Shown: positions 1 to 9,167 of the stretch, piece by piece | Layout: every line of letters begins with the position of its first letter | Position numbering within the stretch: position 1 is the stretch's first letter | DNA from: Hyphomicrobiales bacterium | GTDB taxonomy: Bacteria > Pseudomonadota > Alphaproteobacteria > Rhizobiales > Xanthobacteraceae | Assembly (NCBI GenBank): GCA_017305715.1 | Contig: JAFKKG010000038.1 | Coordinates: 1-64,000, forward strand | DNA length: 64,000 nucleotides | Reading direction: 5' to 3' | Position numbers and translations under genes: made by a program | The notes under the pieces: model-generated | The model's database searches: none | What the model was told of the DNA's origin: nothing | The model's input: only the letters and a program-made list of their open reading frames with translations

Positions 1-476
1 CATACAGGGCAGCGGAGAACATCCGACATTCCCTGCGCGATGGCTTTACGGCTTATAACGTGCTCTCCCCGGAGAACGGCTCTTTTGCCTCCGTCGCGCC
101 CTGGGAAGTCGAACGCCTCCAGGTGCATGGACGCCAGCAACGCGGCGTCGGGACCACACGTCTTTGCCGTACGCTTCAGCCGCGCGCGTCAAGCGCAACT
201 GTCACGTCCACCGCTCCCCGCCCAACGTCCGTGACGACGGCCGACGCCCTTCTGACCAGGACGGGATGGGCAAGGTCGTAGCCCTGATTTGCCATTTCTG
301 AAAAGCAAAATATTTTTTATTTTGGGGCTTGACACGCATTCTGAAAATACGAAGTGATTTGCCCGTCGGGTCAGCTTGTCGCATTCTGCGCAGCCCGGAC
401 GAGCAACGCGACATCCGGGACTTTTCCTGGTCCCGCATATCGCTACGCTCGTACAGGCTGCGAAACCTGCAGGATG
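1..476. repeat. non-coding leader, probable remnant of a dispersed intergenic repeat
   Basis: I see no credible gene in this stretch. Open frames exist on both strands, but they lack a ribosome binding site, and their translations are rich in Arg, Ser and Pro like random high-GC frames. From memory, the block at about 1-260 and the block at about 340-475 resemble non-coding segments that recur in many Bradyrhizobium genomes and are often mis-annotated as short hypothetical proteins. An AT-rich patch at 300-330 separates the blocks. The repeat identity is recollection, not something shown within this window, because no second copy is present here. Confidence 0.4.
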
Positions 477-1877
477 CTAGCTTCCCAGCAGCGACGTGCC
501 GAACGCGCGCTTCCAGACCGTCAGGAAACGCGGAAACCAGGAATGCGCGACGGCGCTCTGATAGGCCCAGGTACGGTATTTCAGGCCATTTTCGGAAATC
601 AGTTCCTGGTAGCCGCCGTGGGTTTCGGTCACGGTACGGATGTCGCGCAATATCGCGCAGGCATGGGCCCGGTAGGTCGCCGTGCCCGAACATTCATCAT
701 AGTCCAGCATGCGATCGGCGAATTCGACGTTGAAGGTCGGCCAGGAGGACCGGCCCTGATAGGCCGGCGCCGCGATCTTGTGAATGAGCTTGTTGAGCGG
801 ATTATCCGCCGACACCAGGAAGTGCGACGTACCGGGGATGCGAAACCGCGGCTCGGCGAGGATGAAATCCGTCGTGGCCGCGAACAGCGCGCGTTCGCTG
901 GCATCGGTCAGATCCCAAAAGCCCTGGTGCACATTGACGAAATCGAGCGCGATCGAAGCAACCGGCAACGCGCGGGAATCCAGGGAGTGGCTGACATGGC
1001 CGTGCCGGCCAAACAGATGGAGCAGTTCGCTCTTGTATTGTGCAAGCCCGCGTCCGAGCAATTGCTCCAGTTCGACCTGCTCGATCACCCCAAGCCTGAT
1101 GCCGCGCAGGAACGTCGCATACACAGAGGCATTGGTGACGAAACGCCGGCGTTCGGCGCGGGTATCGGTCGCCGCCGAACGGGGCGCGCTGACGTCGCAT
1201 AGAAGCGCCGTGATACCGTTGTCGTCGAAGCGCTGCAACGATCTGGCAAGCTCGAATACCGCTCGCTGCAGGTCGGCGCGATATTCCGACAGCAGCAGGC
1301 GGCCCGCATGGGCGCCTTGCGACATCGCCAGATACGAAGACGGCTTTTGTTCAGCGGTCAGCAGTTGCTCAAGGCCTGCAAGGATGCCGAGCAGCGTATC
1401 CGACGGCTGCGAAAAATAATTGATGCCGATGTAGCGGTTGCGCCCCGCCGGCACGATCGTCGTGGTGACGACGCCGGCGCGAACGGCTTCCAGCATCAGC
1501 CGGACGCTCTTTTCGAGCAGACGAACCCGGCGCACCGCATCCTGCGCATCCATGATGGTCTCGGGATCGAGCACATCCGGATAGAACCAGGCAAAGTCGC
1601 GCGGATAATAGGCCGAGGCGTGCGGCGCACCGGTGACGAGAAAGGCTTCTTCTTCCGCAAACGCCGCGTTGACCGAATGCCGGTACAGTTCTTCGATGCC
1701 CGCCGACAGATGATATTTTCGCAGAAACCGGTCGCCGAGAAAATTGACCGCCTGAATGCCGTTGGCGACGAAGCTGGCGAGCAGCCCCTGATGAAAGCGG
1801 TATCCGCGATGCGATGGAAATGTGATCTGGCTGTTCATGGCGTGAGGATGAGCACTGTCCGGCGTGTCTGGTATCAC
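477..1877 (-). CDS. hypothetical protein, possible six-hairpin glycosidase fold
   Basis: 466 residues from a GTG at 1877 with a GGAG motif about 9 bases upstream; an ATG at 1838 is the alternative start. No signal peptide or membrane segment is seen. The chain is rich in helices and aromatic residues. A segment near residue 100 (YYPRDFAWFYPD) resembles the W/Y-x-RD signature found in alpha/alpha six-hairpin glycosidases such as amylo-1,6-glucosidase-like proteins. This is a weak fold-level resemblance, so substrate and role are unknown. It ends next to the window start and points away from allantoate amidohydrolase, so there is no operon context to help. Confidence 0.6.
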   Translation of the reverse strand: MIPDTPDSAHPHAMNSQITFPSHRGYRFHQGLLASFVANGIQAVNFLGDRFLRKYHLSAGIEELYRHSVNAAFAEEEAFLVTGAPHASAYYPRDFAWFYPDVLDPETIMDAQDAVRRVRLLEKSVRLMLEAVRAGVVTTTIVPAGRNRYIGINYFSQPSDTLLGILAGLEQLLTAEQKPSSYLAMSQGAHAGRLLLSEYRADLQRAVFELARSLQRFDDNGITALLCDVSAPRSAATDTRAERRRFVTNASVYATFLRGIRLGVIEQVELEQLLGRGLAQYKSELLHLFGRHGHVSHSLDSRALPVASIALDFVNVHQGFWDLTDASERALFAATTDFILAEPRFRIPGTSHFLVSADNPLNKLIHKIAAPAYQGRSSWPTFNVEFADRMLDYDECSGTATYRAHACAILRDIRTVTETHGGYQELISENGLKYRTWAYQSAVAHSWFPRFLTVWKRAFGTSLLGS

Positions 1878-2088
1878 GCGTTGGTACTCCAGACATCATT
1901 GATTCGTCCCTCCGCGAGAGCGCGGAGGAAATGTCATCGAACTGTCATGAAGCCCCACATCGTCCGCGCGAAAAGCCGGGACCCATACCCACCGGCGGCA
2001 TTATTCTGCACGCTGATCGTTATCTTCCGCCTTCAACAACAACTGCCGCGGCGTATGGGTCGGCCGATGCGCAATTGCGCATCTGAGC

Positions 2089-3384
2089 TCAAGGCCGGGA
2101 CGACGAAGGCGATGATGCTTCCCTCGGCCGGAAATTCTCCACCAGCCGCAACAGCACCCTGGCCCCGGCATCCGCATCGGCCGTCTCGACATGCTCCGCC
2201 GGGTTGTGGCTGATGCCGCCGCGGCAGCGGACGAAGATCATGGCAACGTCGGCGACGTCGATCATCGCCATGCCGTCATGCCCCGCTCCGCTCGGCAGTT
2301 CGAACACGCCAAACCCTTCCGCGGCGACGGCATCCGCGACCTGCGCCTTCAGCCATGGCGCGCAGGGCACGGTGCGGTTTTCGTGGGTGACATCGAGTTG
2401 CAGGACGAGATCGCGGCGTTTGGCAATGGCCTCGATGCGGCGCACGATGTCGGCGACGGCCATCTTGCGGTGCGGATCGGACGGCGCGCGGATATCGAGG
2501 GTGAACGACACCATTCCGGGGATCACATTGGTGGCGCCGGGCATCGCGTCGATATAGCCGACGGTGCCGACGAGGCCGGCTTCATCGGTCTTGCAGAATT
2601 CCTCCACCATGCCGATGCATTCGGCGGCGCCCGCCAGCGCGTCGCGCCGCATCGCCATCGGCACGGTGCCGGCGTGACCGGCCATGCCGGTCAGCCTTGC
2701 CGCCAGCCGCGTGGCGCCGGCAATCGCGGTGACGACGCCGACCGCGAGGTCTTTTTGCTCCAGCACCGGCCCCTGCTCGATATGCAGTTCGACATAGGCG
2801 TGCAATTCGCGGCGGGCCCGCGCGGCGGCACCGATATGCTCGGGATCGAGGCCGAATTTCACCATTGCCTCGCGCATCGAGACGCCATCGCGGTCGCGCG
2901 CATTGAGCGCGCTCTCGACAAAGGTGCCGGCGACCGCCCGGCTGCCGAGCAACGTGGAGGCAAACCGCACGCCTTCCTCGTCCGCGAACCCGACCACTTC
3001 GACCGCGAACGGCAGCCGCCGCCCGCGCCGGTTCAGATCGGCGACGCAGGAGATCGCCGACAGCAATCCGAGCGGGCCGTCCCATTTGCCGGCGTCGCGC
3101 ACGGTGTCGTAATGGGAGCCCAGCATCAGGCACGGCAGGCCCGCATTTTCGCCTTCATAGCGCCCGCAGACATTGCCGATGGCGTCGAGATGCGCGGCCA
3201 TGCCGGCCTCGCGCATCCATGACAGAATGAGATCGGCGGCCGCGCGATGTTCTGATGACAGGAAGATCCGCGCCAGGTGCTCCGGCGTCTCTGAAATGGC
3301 CGCCAGCTGGTTGATGCGGGCGACGATCTCTTCGCCAAGCGCCGCCCTGCCCGATCCGCCGCTGGCCAATTCTGTCTTGCTCAT
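2089..3384 (-). CDS. allC: allantoate amidohydrolase (M20 peptidase family)
   Basis: 431 residues starting at ATG 3384. The family hydrolyses allantoate to ureidoglycine, ammonia and CO2 with two metal ions in the cytoplasm. The M20 metal-ligand motifs are all visible: GSHYDTV (H91), WDGPLG (D102), FADEEG (E136/E137), ELHIEQG (H201) and GGISHNPAE (H393). Length is normal for AllC and for the related N-carbamoyl-L-amino acid hydrolases, which cannot be told apart by these motifs alone. The purine island around it favours allantoate. It is divergent from the purine-type ABC operon across a 400-base spacer. I found no sigma-54 match on its own strand, so it may be expressed differently from its neighbours. 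Confidence 0.85.
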   Translation of the reverse strand: MSKTELASGGSGRAALGEEIVARINQLAAISETPEHLARIFLSSEHRAAADLILSWMREAGMAAHLDAIGNVCGRYEGENAGLPCLMLGSHYDTVRDAGKWDGPLGLLSAISCVADLNRRGRRLPFAVEVVGFADEEGVRFASTLLGSRAVAGTFVESALNARDRDGVSMREAMVKFGLDPEHIGAAARARRELHAYVELHIEQGPVLEQKDLAVGVVTAIAGATRLAARLTGMAGHAGTVPMAMRRDALAGAAECIGMVEEFCKTDEAGLVGTVGYIDAMPGATNVIPGMVSFTLDIRAPSDPHRKMAVADIVRRIEAIAKRRDLVLQLDVTHENRTVPCAPWLKAQVADAVAAEGFGVFELPSGAGHDGMAMIDVADVAMIFVRCRGGISHNPAEHVETADADAGARVLLRLVENFRPREASSPSSSRP

Positions 3385-3784
3385 GCTTTTCCAGTGCAGC
3401 GCCGCGCCGCCTGCGCTTGTCGATCGATACAAGTTCAATGCCAGCGATGATGACGCAAGTCACCGCTTCAGTCTGAGTGAGCAGCCGACAAAGGACGAAA
3501 ACCGGCGTCCATTTCAGCCGCTCCGCGGCCCTCGTCGACCTAACAATTGCTTAACGCTCTTGCATACAATCAAAAAATGGAGCCTAAAAATTGTACATTT
3601 TGGCTTTGCACAAAGTTTGAACTGAAGCTGTGATCACAAAATAACATAACATATTCATGTATTTATTTGCCGATGCCCATCAGATGCGCTCTGGCACGAA
3701 GATTGCGACATCCCTCCCAAGCCCGCCGTATCGGCGCGGCTGCGAAATATGGGGGCGGGTCTACCCGCCAGAGGGAGCAGGCAC
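3385..3784. promoter_or_regulatory. divergent control region between allC and the BMP-type ABC operon
   Basis: 400 bases without a gene. The part at 3540-3670 is clearly AT-rich against the surrounding GC-rich sequence, as expected for an upstream activator and promoter region. It contains a perfect 10-base palindrome TGTGATCACA at 3629-3638. A sigma-54 promoter for the rightward operon lies at 3692-3707 and is listed separately. A purine-rich ribosome binding site (AGAGGGAGCAGG) precedes the ATG at 3785. I could not identify a clear NtrC site. Confidence 0.6.
3692..3707 (+). promoter_or_regulatory. sigma-54 (-24/-12) promoter of the BMP ABC / biuret hydrolase operon
   Basis: TGGCACGAAGATTGCG matches the sigma-54 consensus TGGCACG-N4-TTGCW. 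The GG at 3693-3694 and GC at 3705-3706 have the required 10-base spacing. Transcription would start near 3718, leaving a leader of roughly 65 bases before the ATG at 3785. Sigma-54 control is the usual route for nitrogen-limitation genes in this group. Confidence 0.8.
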
Positions 3785-4897
3785 ATGGAATTTGGCAGGA
3801 TTTCACGACGGAATCTGTTGCAGGGCGGCGCGGCGCTGACACTCGGCTCCGCTTTCGGCATGGGGGCGGCGCGCGCAGCCGACACCACGATCGGCTTCAT
3901 CTATGTCGGCTCGCGTGACGACTACGGCTACAACCAGGCCCACGCCCAGGGCGCGGCGGCGCTGAAGAAGCTGCCCGGCCTCAAGGTGGTCGAGGAAGAG
4001 AAAGTCCCCGAGACCGACGCGGTCGAGAAGACCATCGAGTCCATGATCAATCTCGACGGCGCCTCCCTGCTGTTCCCGACCTCGTTTGGCTACTACAACC
4101 CGCACATGATCAAGATGGCCAAGAAGTTTCCAAAACTTCGCTTCGAACATTGCGGCGGGCTGTGGAGCGACACCGATCCCAAGAATGCCGGCAGCTATTT
4201 CGGTTATATCGACGAGGCCCAGTATATTTCCGGGATCGTTGCCGGCTACTCCTCCAAGAGCGGCAAGATCGGCTTCGTCGCGGCCAAACCGATCCCGCAG
4301 GTGCTGCGCAACATCAACGCGTTTGCGCTCGGTGCCAGGCTCGCCAATCCGAAGACCACCTGCCAGGTGATCTTCACCGGCGACTGGTCGATGCCGGTCA
4401 AGGAAGCCGAAGCCACCAACAGCCTGATCGACCAGGGCGTCGACGTCCTCACCTGTCACGTCGACGGTCCCAAGACCATGGTCGAGAACGCCGCGCGCCG
4501 CGGCGCCATGGTGTGCGGCTATCACGTCAACCAGTCGCCGCTGGCGCCGAAAGCCTACCTCACCGGCGCGGAGTGGAACTGGGAAGCGCTGTATCCGAAA
4601 TTCGTCAAGATGATCGCAGCCGGCGAAGCGATCCCGAACTTCTACCGCGGCGGTCTCAAGGAAGAGATCGTCAAATGCTCGCCCTATGGCGAGGCCGTCT
4701 CGGCCGAGGCGCGCAAGCACGCCGACGACGTCAAGGCAAAATTCCTGTCCGCGGAGGGCTACGCCGTCTTCAAGGGCGGCCAGCTCGACAACAAGGGCAA
4801 GACGGTGATCCCGGCCGGCACCGATCGCGGCCAGAAGGATCCCGAACTGGAGAAGATGGACTATCTGGTCGAGGGCGTGATCGGAGCGACTTCGTGA
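3785..4897 (+). CDS. BMP-family ABC transporter substrate-binding protein (purine/nucleoside or related N-compound)
   Basis: 370 residues. The start is ATG 3785, which follows a good ribosome binding site; upstream in-frame codons would put the signal peptide in the wrong place. It begins with a Tat-like signal (SRRNLLQGG, twin Arg at 8-9) and a probable cleavage after ARA at about residue 31. The rest is a PnrA/Med-type BMP domain, the periplasmic binding proteins of nucleoside and purine ABC importers. It is first in an operon of two permeases, a cysteine hydrolase, an ATPase and a deaminase. The ligand cannot be read from sequence; the neighbours suggest a purine, ureide or biuret-like nitrogen source. 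It is only distantly similar to the second BMP protein at 15206. Confidence 0.88.
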   Translation: MEFGRISRRNLLQGGAALTLGSAFGMGAARAADTTIGFIYVGSRDDYGYNQAHAQGAAALKKLPGLKVVEEEKVPETDAVEKTIESMINLDGASLLFPTSFGYYNPHMIKMAKKFPKLRFEHCGGLWSDTDPKNAGSYFGYIDEAQYISGIVAGYSSKSGKIGFVAAKPIPQVLRNINAFALGARLANPKTTCQVIFTGDWSMPVKEAEATNSLIDQGVDVLTCHVDGPKTMVENAARRGAMVCGYHVNQSPLAPKAYLTGAEWNWEALYPKFVKMIAAGEAIPNFYRGGLKEEIVKCSPYGEAVSAEARKHADDVKAKFLSAEGYAVFKGGQLDNKGKTVIPAGTDRGQKDPELEKMDYLVEGVIGATS

Positions 4898-6006
4898 CCA
4901 CCGAAACGGCGGATCGGGCGGAGGCGGCGGCCGGAGTTGCTCCGGCCGCCGATGCCGGCTTCCTGCAACGCTATGGTGCGACCATCGAATACATCCTGAT
5001 CCCGGGCGCCGCACTGGTCGGCGCGCTCGCGGTGTTCGGGATGTTCGTGGCGCTGTTCGGCAAGAACCCGCTCGATCTCTATTTCTACATGTACCAGGGC
5101 GCGTTCGGCACCTGGTTCTCCTGGCAGAACACGCTGACGCGCGCCGCGCCCCTGATCCTCACCGCGCTGTGTACGGCGCTGCCGGCGCAACTGGGCATGG
5201 TCATCATCGGCGGCGAGGGCGCGCTCCTGATCGGCGCGCTGTCGGCGACATCAGTCGCGCTGGCGATGCCCTGGGCGCCGCCGCTGGTCGTGCAAATCGC
5301 GATGGTGTGCGCCGGCGTGATCGGCGGCGGGCTGTGGATCACGCTGTCGGGCGCGCTTCGGCAATATCGCGGCGTCAACGAGACGATCTCGAGCCTGCTG
5401 CTGGTCTATATCGGGCTTGCGATCCTCAACCATCTGGTCGAGGGCATGATGCGCGACCCCGCCAGCCTCAACAAGCCGTCGACCCGCGAGATCGGCGCCG
5501 CCAACATGATCGGCAGCATTCCCGGCACCGACGTGCATTGGGGGCTGGTGTTCGGGCTGATCGCGGCATTCGCGTCCTACATCCTGATCTATCACACCGT
5601 GTTCGGGTTCTCGGCGCGCGTCGCCGGCGGCAACATCCGTGCGGCACGAATCGTCGGGCTCGGCGTCAACAAACTGATCCTGACGATCTGCTTCCTCGCC
5701 GGCGGGGCGGCGGGCCTGGCCGGCATGGTCGAGGTCGCCGCCGTGCAGGGCCGCACCAACGCCAACCTCGCCGCCGGCTATGGATTCACCGGCATCCTCG
5801 TCGCCTTCCTGGCGCGGCATAATCCGCTGGCGATCATTCCCGTCGCGATCCTGCTCGGCGGCATCAGCGCCAGCGGCGGGTTATTGCAGCGCCGGCTCGG
5901 CTTGCCGGATGCTTCGGTGCTGGTGCTGCAAGGCATCATCTTCGTGTTCGTGCTGGCGAGCGATGCGCTGTACGGCCGGATCGGCTTCCTGAAAGGAAAA
6001 ACCTGA
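4894..6006 (+). CDS. ABC transporter permease, BMP/nucleoside type, subunit 1
   Basis: 370 residues from a GTG at 4894 that overlaps the previous stop codon by four bases (GTGA), indicating translational coupling. After a short Ala-rich cytoplasmic N-terminus it shows about eight to ten hydrophobic segments. The cytoplasmic loop GGNIRAARIVG is the coupling region seen in permeases of the BPD_transp_2 (YufP/NupB) family. It pairs with the permease at 6008 to form the membrane channel of the importer. Confidence 0.88.
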   Translation: MTTETADRAEAAAGVAPAADAGFLQRYGATIEYILIPGAALVGALAVFGMFVALFGKNPLDLYFYMYQGAFGTWFSWQNTLTRAAPLILTALCTALPAQLGMVIIGGEGALLIGALSATSVALAMPWAPPLVVQIAMVCAGVIGGGLWITLSGALRQYRGVNETISSLLLVYIGLAILNHLVEGMMRDPASLNKPSTREIGAANMIGSIPGTDVHWGLVFGLIAAFASYILIYHTVFGFSARVAGGNIRAARIVGLGVNKLILTICFLAGGAAGLAGMVEVAAVQGRTNANLAAGYGFTGILVAFLARHNPLAIIPVAILLGGISASGGLLQRRLGLPDASVLVLQGIIFVFVLASDALYGRIGFLKGKT

Positions 6007-6007
6007 C

Positions 6008-6934
6008 ATGGCGGATGGATCGATCGGACTCTGGACCGTCCCATTGGCCGTATTCGGCGGCGCCATCCGCGTCTCGACGCCGTTCCTGTTCGTGAGCCTT
6101 GGCGAATGCATCACCGAGCGCTCCGGCCGCATCAATCTCGGCCTCGAAGGCACGCTGGTGATGGGCGCGATGAGCGCCTACGGCATTTCCTATCTGTCGG
6201 GCTCGCCCTGGCTCGGCGTGCTCGCCGCCGGCATCACCGGCGCGCTGCTCGGGGCGCTGCATGCCGGCATCTGTTCGCTGCCGCGGGTCAACGACATCGC
6301 GGTCGGCATCGCGCTGATGCTGTTCGGGACCGGCCTTGCCTTCTATCTCGGCAAGCCCTTGATCGAGCCCACGGCGGCACGATTGCCCGCGATCGATTTC
6401 GGCTGGTGGAGCGACGTGCCGCAGGTCCGCGCCGCGCTGCGGATCAACGTGCTGTTCCTGATCGGCGTGGCGCTGGCGCCGATATTGTACTGGGCGTTCA
6501 AGACCACCCGCTGGGGTCTGCTGATCCGCACCGCCGGCGAAAGTTCGGATGCGGCCCGCGCCATGGGCCATTCCGTGCTGGCGATCCGGCTGCGCGCCAC
6601 CATGGTCGGTGGTTTCCTGTCCGGGATCGGCGGCTCGTTCCTCTCGCTGTTCTATCCAGGTAGCTGGAACGAGGGGCTATCCTCGGGACAAGGCATCACG
6701 GCGGTGGCGCTGGTGATCTTCGCGCGCTGGGATCCGATGCTGTGTCTGTGGGCGTCGCTGGCGTTCGGCGGCGCGGCGGCGCTGGGGCCGGCGCTGCAAT
6801 CGGTCGGCGTCACCTCGGGCTATCATCTGTTCAACGCCGCGCCCTACATCCTGACGCTCGCGATCATGATCATCACCTGCTCGCCGAAGCGCACGCTGAC
6901 CGGCGCACCGGCCGAATTGTCCATCACCCGATAG
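6008..6934 (+). CDS. ABC transporter permease, BMP/nucleoside type, subunit 2
   Basis: 308 residues, ATG one base after the previous stop. A hydrophobic protein of the BPD_transp_2 (YufQ/NupC-like) family with the conserved early motif [18 protein letters not shown], also present in the equivalent permease of the second transporter at 14212. It forms the second half of the membrane channel. The gap of 13 bases to the cysteine hydrolase gene and the same strand place all six genes in one transcript. Confidence 0.88.
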   Translation: MADGSIGLWTVPLAVFGGAIRVSTPFLFVSLGECITERSGRINLGLEGTLVMGAMSAYGISYLSGSPWLGVLAAGITGALLGALHAGICSLPRVNDIAVGIALMLFGTGLAFYLGKPLIEPTAARLPAIDFGWWSDVPQVRAALRINVLFLIGVALAPILYWAFKTTRWGLLIRTAGESSDAARAMGHSVLAIRLRATMVGGFLSGIGGSFLSLFYPGSWNEGLSSGQGITAVALVIFARWDPMLCLWASLAFGGAAALGPALQSVGVTSGYHLFNAAPYILTLAIMIITCSPKRTLTGAPAELSITR

Positions 6935-6947
6935 GCGGAAGGAAGCC

Positions 6948-7631
6948 ATGCCCGAGCGCTACATCTCGTCCCAACCCTACGCCTGGCCCTATAATGGCGA
7001 CCTGCGCCCGCAAAATACCGCGATCATCATCATCGACATGCAGACCGATTTCTGCGGCGTCGGCGGCTATGTCGACAAGATGGGCTACGACCTGTCGCTG
7101 ACGCGCGCGCCGATCGAGCCGATCAAGAAGCTGCTCGCGGTGATGCGCGCGCAAGGCTTTCACATCATCCACACCCGCGAGGGCCACCGCCCCGACCTGA
7201 CCGACCTGCCCGCCAACAAGCAATGGCGCTCGCGGCAGATCGGCGCCGGGATCGGCGATCCCGGCCCCTGCGGCCGCGTGCTGGTGCGCGGCGAGGCCGG
7301 CTGGGAGATCATCCCTGATCTGGCGCCGCTGCCCGGCGAGCCGATCATCGACAAGCCCGGCAAGGGATCGTTCTGCGCCACCGATTTGGAGCTGATGCTG
7401 CGGCTGCGCGGCATCCAGAACATTGTGCTGACCGGCATCACCACCGACGTCTGCGTCCACACCACGATGCGGGAAGCCAACGATCGCGGCTTCGAATGCG
7501 TGCTGATCGAGGATTGCTGCGCCGCCACCGACAAGAGCAACCACGACCACGCGCTGAAGATGATCAAGATGCAGGGCGGCGTGTTCGGCGCGGTCGCGAC
7601 CTCGGCGGCGTTCATCGAGGCGGTGTCATGA
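6948..7631 (+). CDS. biuH: biuret amidohydrolase-like cysteine hydrolase (isochorismatase family)
   Basis: 227 residues, ribosome binding site GGCGGAAGG before ATG 6948. Isochorismatase-family fold. The catalytic triad is D30 (IIIDMQTDF), K136 (DKPGKGSF) and C169 (TTDVCVHT). The spacing equals what I recall for Rhizobium biuret hydrolase BiuH (D36, K142, C175), with a constant offset of six. The Gln reported there as a specificity residue (Q215) falls on Q209 here. The expected reaction is biuret to allophanate plus ammonia. A ureidoacrylate- or ureide-type amidase is the main alternative. Being placed between permease and ATPase genes of an importer suggests it acts on an imported compound. 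The ATPase gene overlaps its stop (ATGA). Confidence 0.7.
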   Translation: MPERYISSQPYAWPYNGDLRPQNTAIIIIDMQTDFCGVGGYVDKMGYDLSLTRAPIEPIKKLLAVMRAQGFHIIHTREGHRPDLTDLPANKQWRSRQIGAGIGDPGPCGRVLVRGEAGWEIIPDLAPLPGEPIIDKPGKGSFCATDLELMLRLRGIQNIVLTGITTDVCVHTTMREANDRGFECVLIEDCCAATDKSNHDHALKMIKMQGGVFGAVATSAAFIEAVS

Positions 7632-9160
7632 TCATCGGCGAAGCGCCGCTCCCCGAAGGCCCGCTCGGCGTCGACGCCATCGCGGTCACCATGAAATTCG
7701 GCGATTTCCTGGCGCTCGACAATGTCGCGCTCAAGGTGCGGCCGGGTTCGTTCCATGCGCTGCTCGGCGAGAACGGCGCCGGCAAGAGCACGCTGGTGAA
7801 ATGCATCATGGGATATTACCACGCGACCGAGGGCGACATCCTGGTCGGCGGCCGCGAGCAGGCGATCGCCAACCCGAAGGACGCGCATGCGCTCGGGCTT
7901 GGCATGGTCTACCAGCACTTTACCCTGGTGCCGGCGATGACGGTCGCCGAAAACCTGGTGCTGGCGCGCGACGACGTTCCGGCGGTCGTCAATTGGGCGA
8001 AGGAAACGCAGGAGCTGGAAGCATTCCTGGCGCGGATGCCGTTCAAGGTGCCGCTCAATGCCAAGGTTTCCGACATTTCCGCCGGCGAGCGGCAGAAATG
8101 CGAGATTTTAAAGCAGCTTTACCTGAAGCGGCGCTTCCTCATCCTCGACGAGCCGACCTCGGTGCTGACGCCGGGCGAAGCCGACGAGGTGCTCGGCATG
8201 CTGCGCGACATGGTGGTTAGTGGCGGCCTGACCATCCTGATGATCACGCATAAATTCCGCGAGGTGATGGCGTTCGCCGACGAGGTCACGATCCTGCGCC
8301 GCGGCAAGCTGGCGGGCAACGGCAAGGTCGCCGACCTCACGCCCGACAGCATGGCGCGGATGATGATCGGCGCCGAGGAACTGACGGTGCAGCCGCCGCG
8401 CGTCGGGCAATTGGGCGAGGCGCGGCTGGAGCTGAGCCGGCTCAACGCCCTCGACGACGCCGGCGCCGTCGCGGTGCATGACGTCTCGCTCACCGTGCGC
8501 GGCGGCGAGATCGTCGGCATCGCCGGCGTCTCCGGCAACGGCCAGCGGCAACTGGTCGAGGTGCTCGCCGGCCAGCGCGAGGCCGAAAGCGGCGAGGTTC
8601 GTATTCGCGGCGACCTCTATTCGGCCAGCCGCGAGGAGATGCGGCGGCACAAGATGTCGCTGCTGCCGGAGGAGCCGCTGAAGAACGCCTGCGTCGGCGG
8701 CATGAGCGTCGCCGACAACATCGCATTCCGCGAATTCGACCGGGCGCCGTTTGCCAGCAAGGGCTGGTGGCTCAACAAATCGGCCTTCCGCAAGGTCGCC
8801 GAGCGCAAGATCGGGCTCTACAAGATCAAGACCCGCTCGCCGGACACGCCGATCTCGGCGCTCTCGGGCGGCAACGTGCAGCGCGCCGTGCTGGCGCGCG
8901 AACTCGGCGGCGAGGTCGAGGTGCTGATCGCGGCCAATCCCTGTTTCGGGCTGGATTTCGCCGCCGTCGCCCAGATCCATGCCGAGATCATGGCGGCCCG
9001 CAATCGCGGCGCCGCGGTGCTGCTGGTCAGCGAGGACCTCGACGAACTGCTCGAATTGTCGGATCGTCTGGTCGTGATGTTCCACGGGCAATTCGTCCAT
9101 GAAGCCCGCGCCAGCGAGGCCGATCTCACCGAGATCGGCCGGCACATGGCCGGGCATTAG
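7628..9160 (+). CDS. ABC transporter ATP-binding protein (two NBDs), BMP/nucleoside type
   Basis: 510 residues from ATG 7628, which overlaps the hydrolase stop by four bases. It contains two tandem nucleotide-binding domains, as in RbsA/YufO. The first is canonical: Walker [10 protein letters not shown] at about 47-55, signature ISAGERQ, Walker [10 protein letters not shown]. The second is degenerate, with SGNGQRQ replacing Walker A and IAANPCFG replacing Walker B, though its LSGGNVQR signature is kept. Such asymmetry is normal in this family. It powers the importer built from the products of 3785, 4894 and 6008. Confidence 0.9.
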   Translation: MIIGEAPLPEGPLGVDAIAVTMKFGDFLALDNVALKVRPGSFHALLGENGAGKSTLVKCIMGYYHATEGDILVGGREQAIANPKDAHALGLGMVYQHFTLVPAMTVAENLVLARDDVPAVVNWAKETQELEAFLARMPFKVPLNAKVSDISAGERQKCEILKQLYLKRRFLILDEPTSVLTPGEADEVLGMLRDMVVSGGLTILMITHKFREVMAFADEVTILRRGKLAGNGKVADLTPDSMARMMIGAEELTVQPPRVGQLGEARLELSRLNALDDAGAVAVHDVSLTVRGGEIVGIAGVSGNGQRQLVEVLAGQREAESGEVRIRGDLYSASREEMRRHKMSLLPEEPLKNACVGGMSVADNIAFREFDRAPFASKGWWLNKSAFRKVAERKIGLYKIKTRSPDTPISALSGGNVQRAVLARELGGEVEVLIAANPCFGLDFAAVAQIHAEIMAARNRGAAVLLVSEDLDELLELSDRLVVMFHGQFVHEARASEADLTEIGRHMAGH

Positions 9161-9167
9161 GAGGCCG

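Noticed and set aside
3385-3600. Sigma-54 promoter for allC on the minus strand
   Set aside because: All GC-N10-CC pairs examined lack TTGC at -12 and the T before GG.
4150-4893. Upstream extension of the first permease frame over the binding-protein gene
   Set aside because: The frame is open by chance. The GTG at 4894 overlapping the binding-protein stop is the natural start, and the extension is Arg/Gln-rich nonsense.
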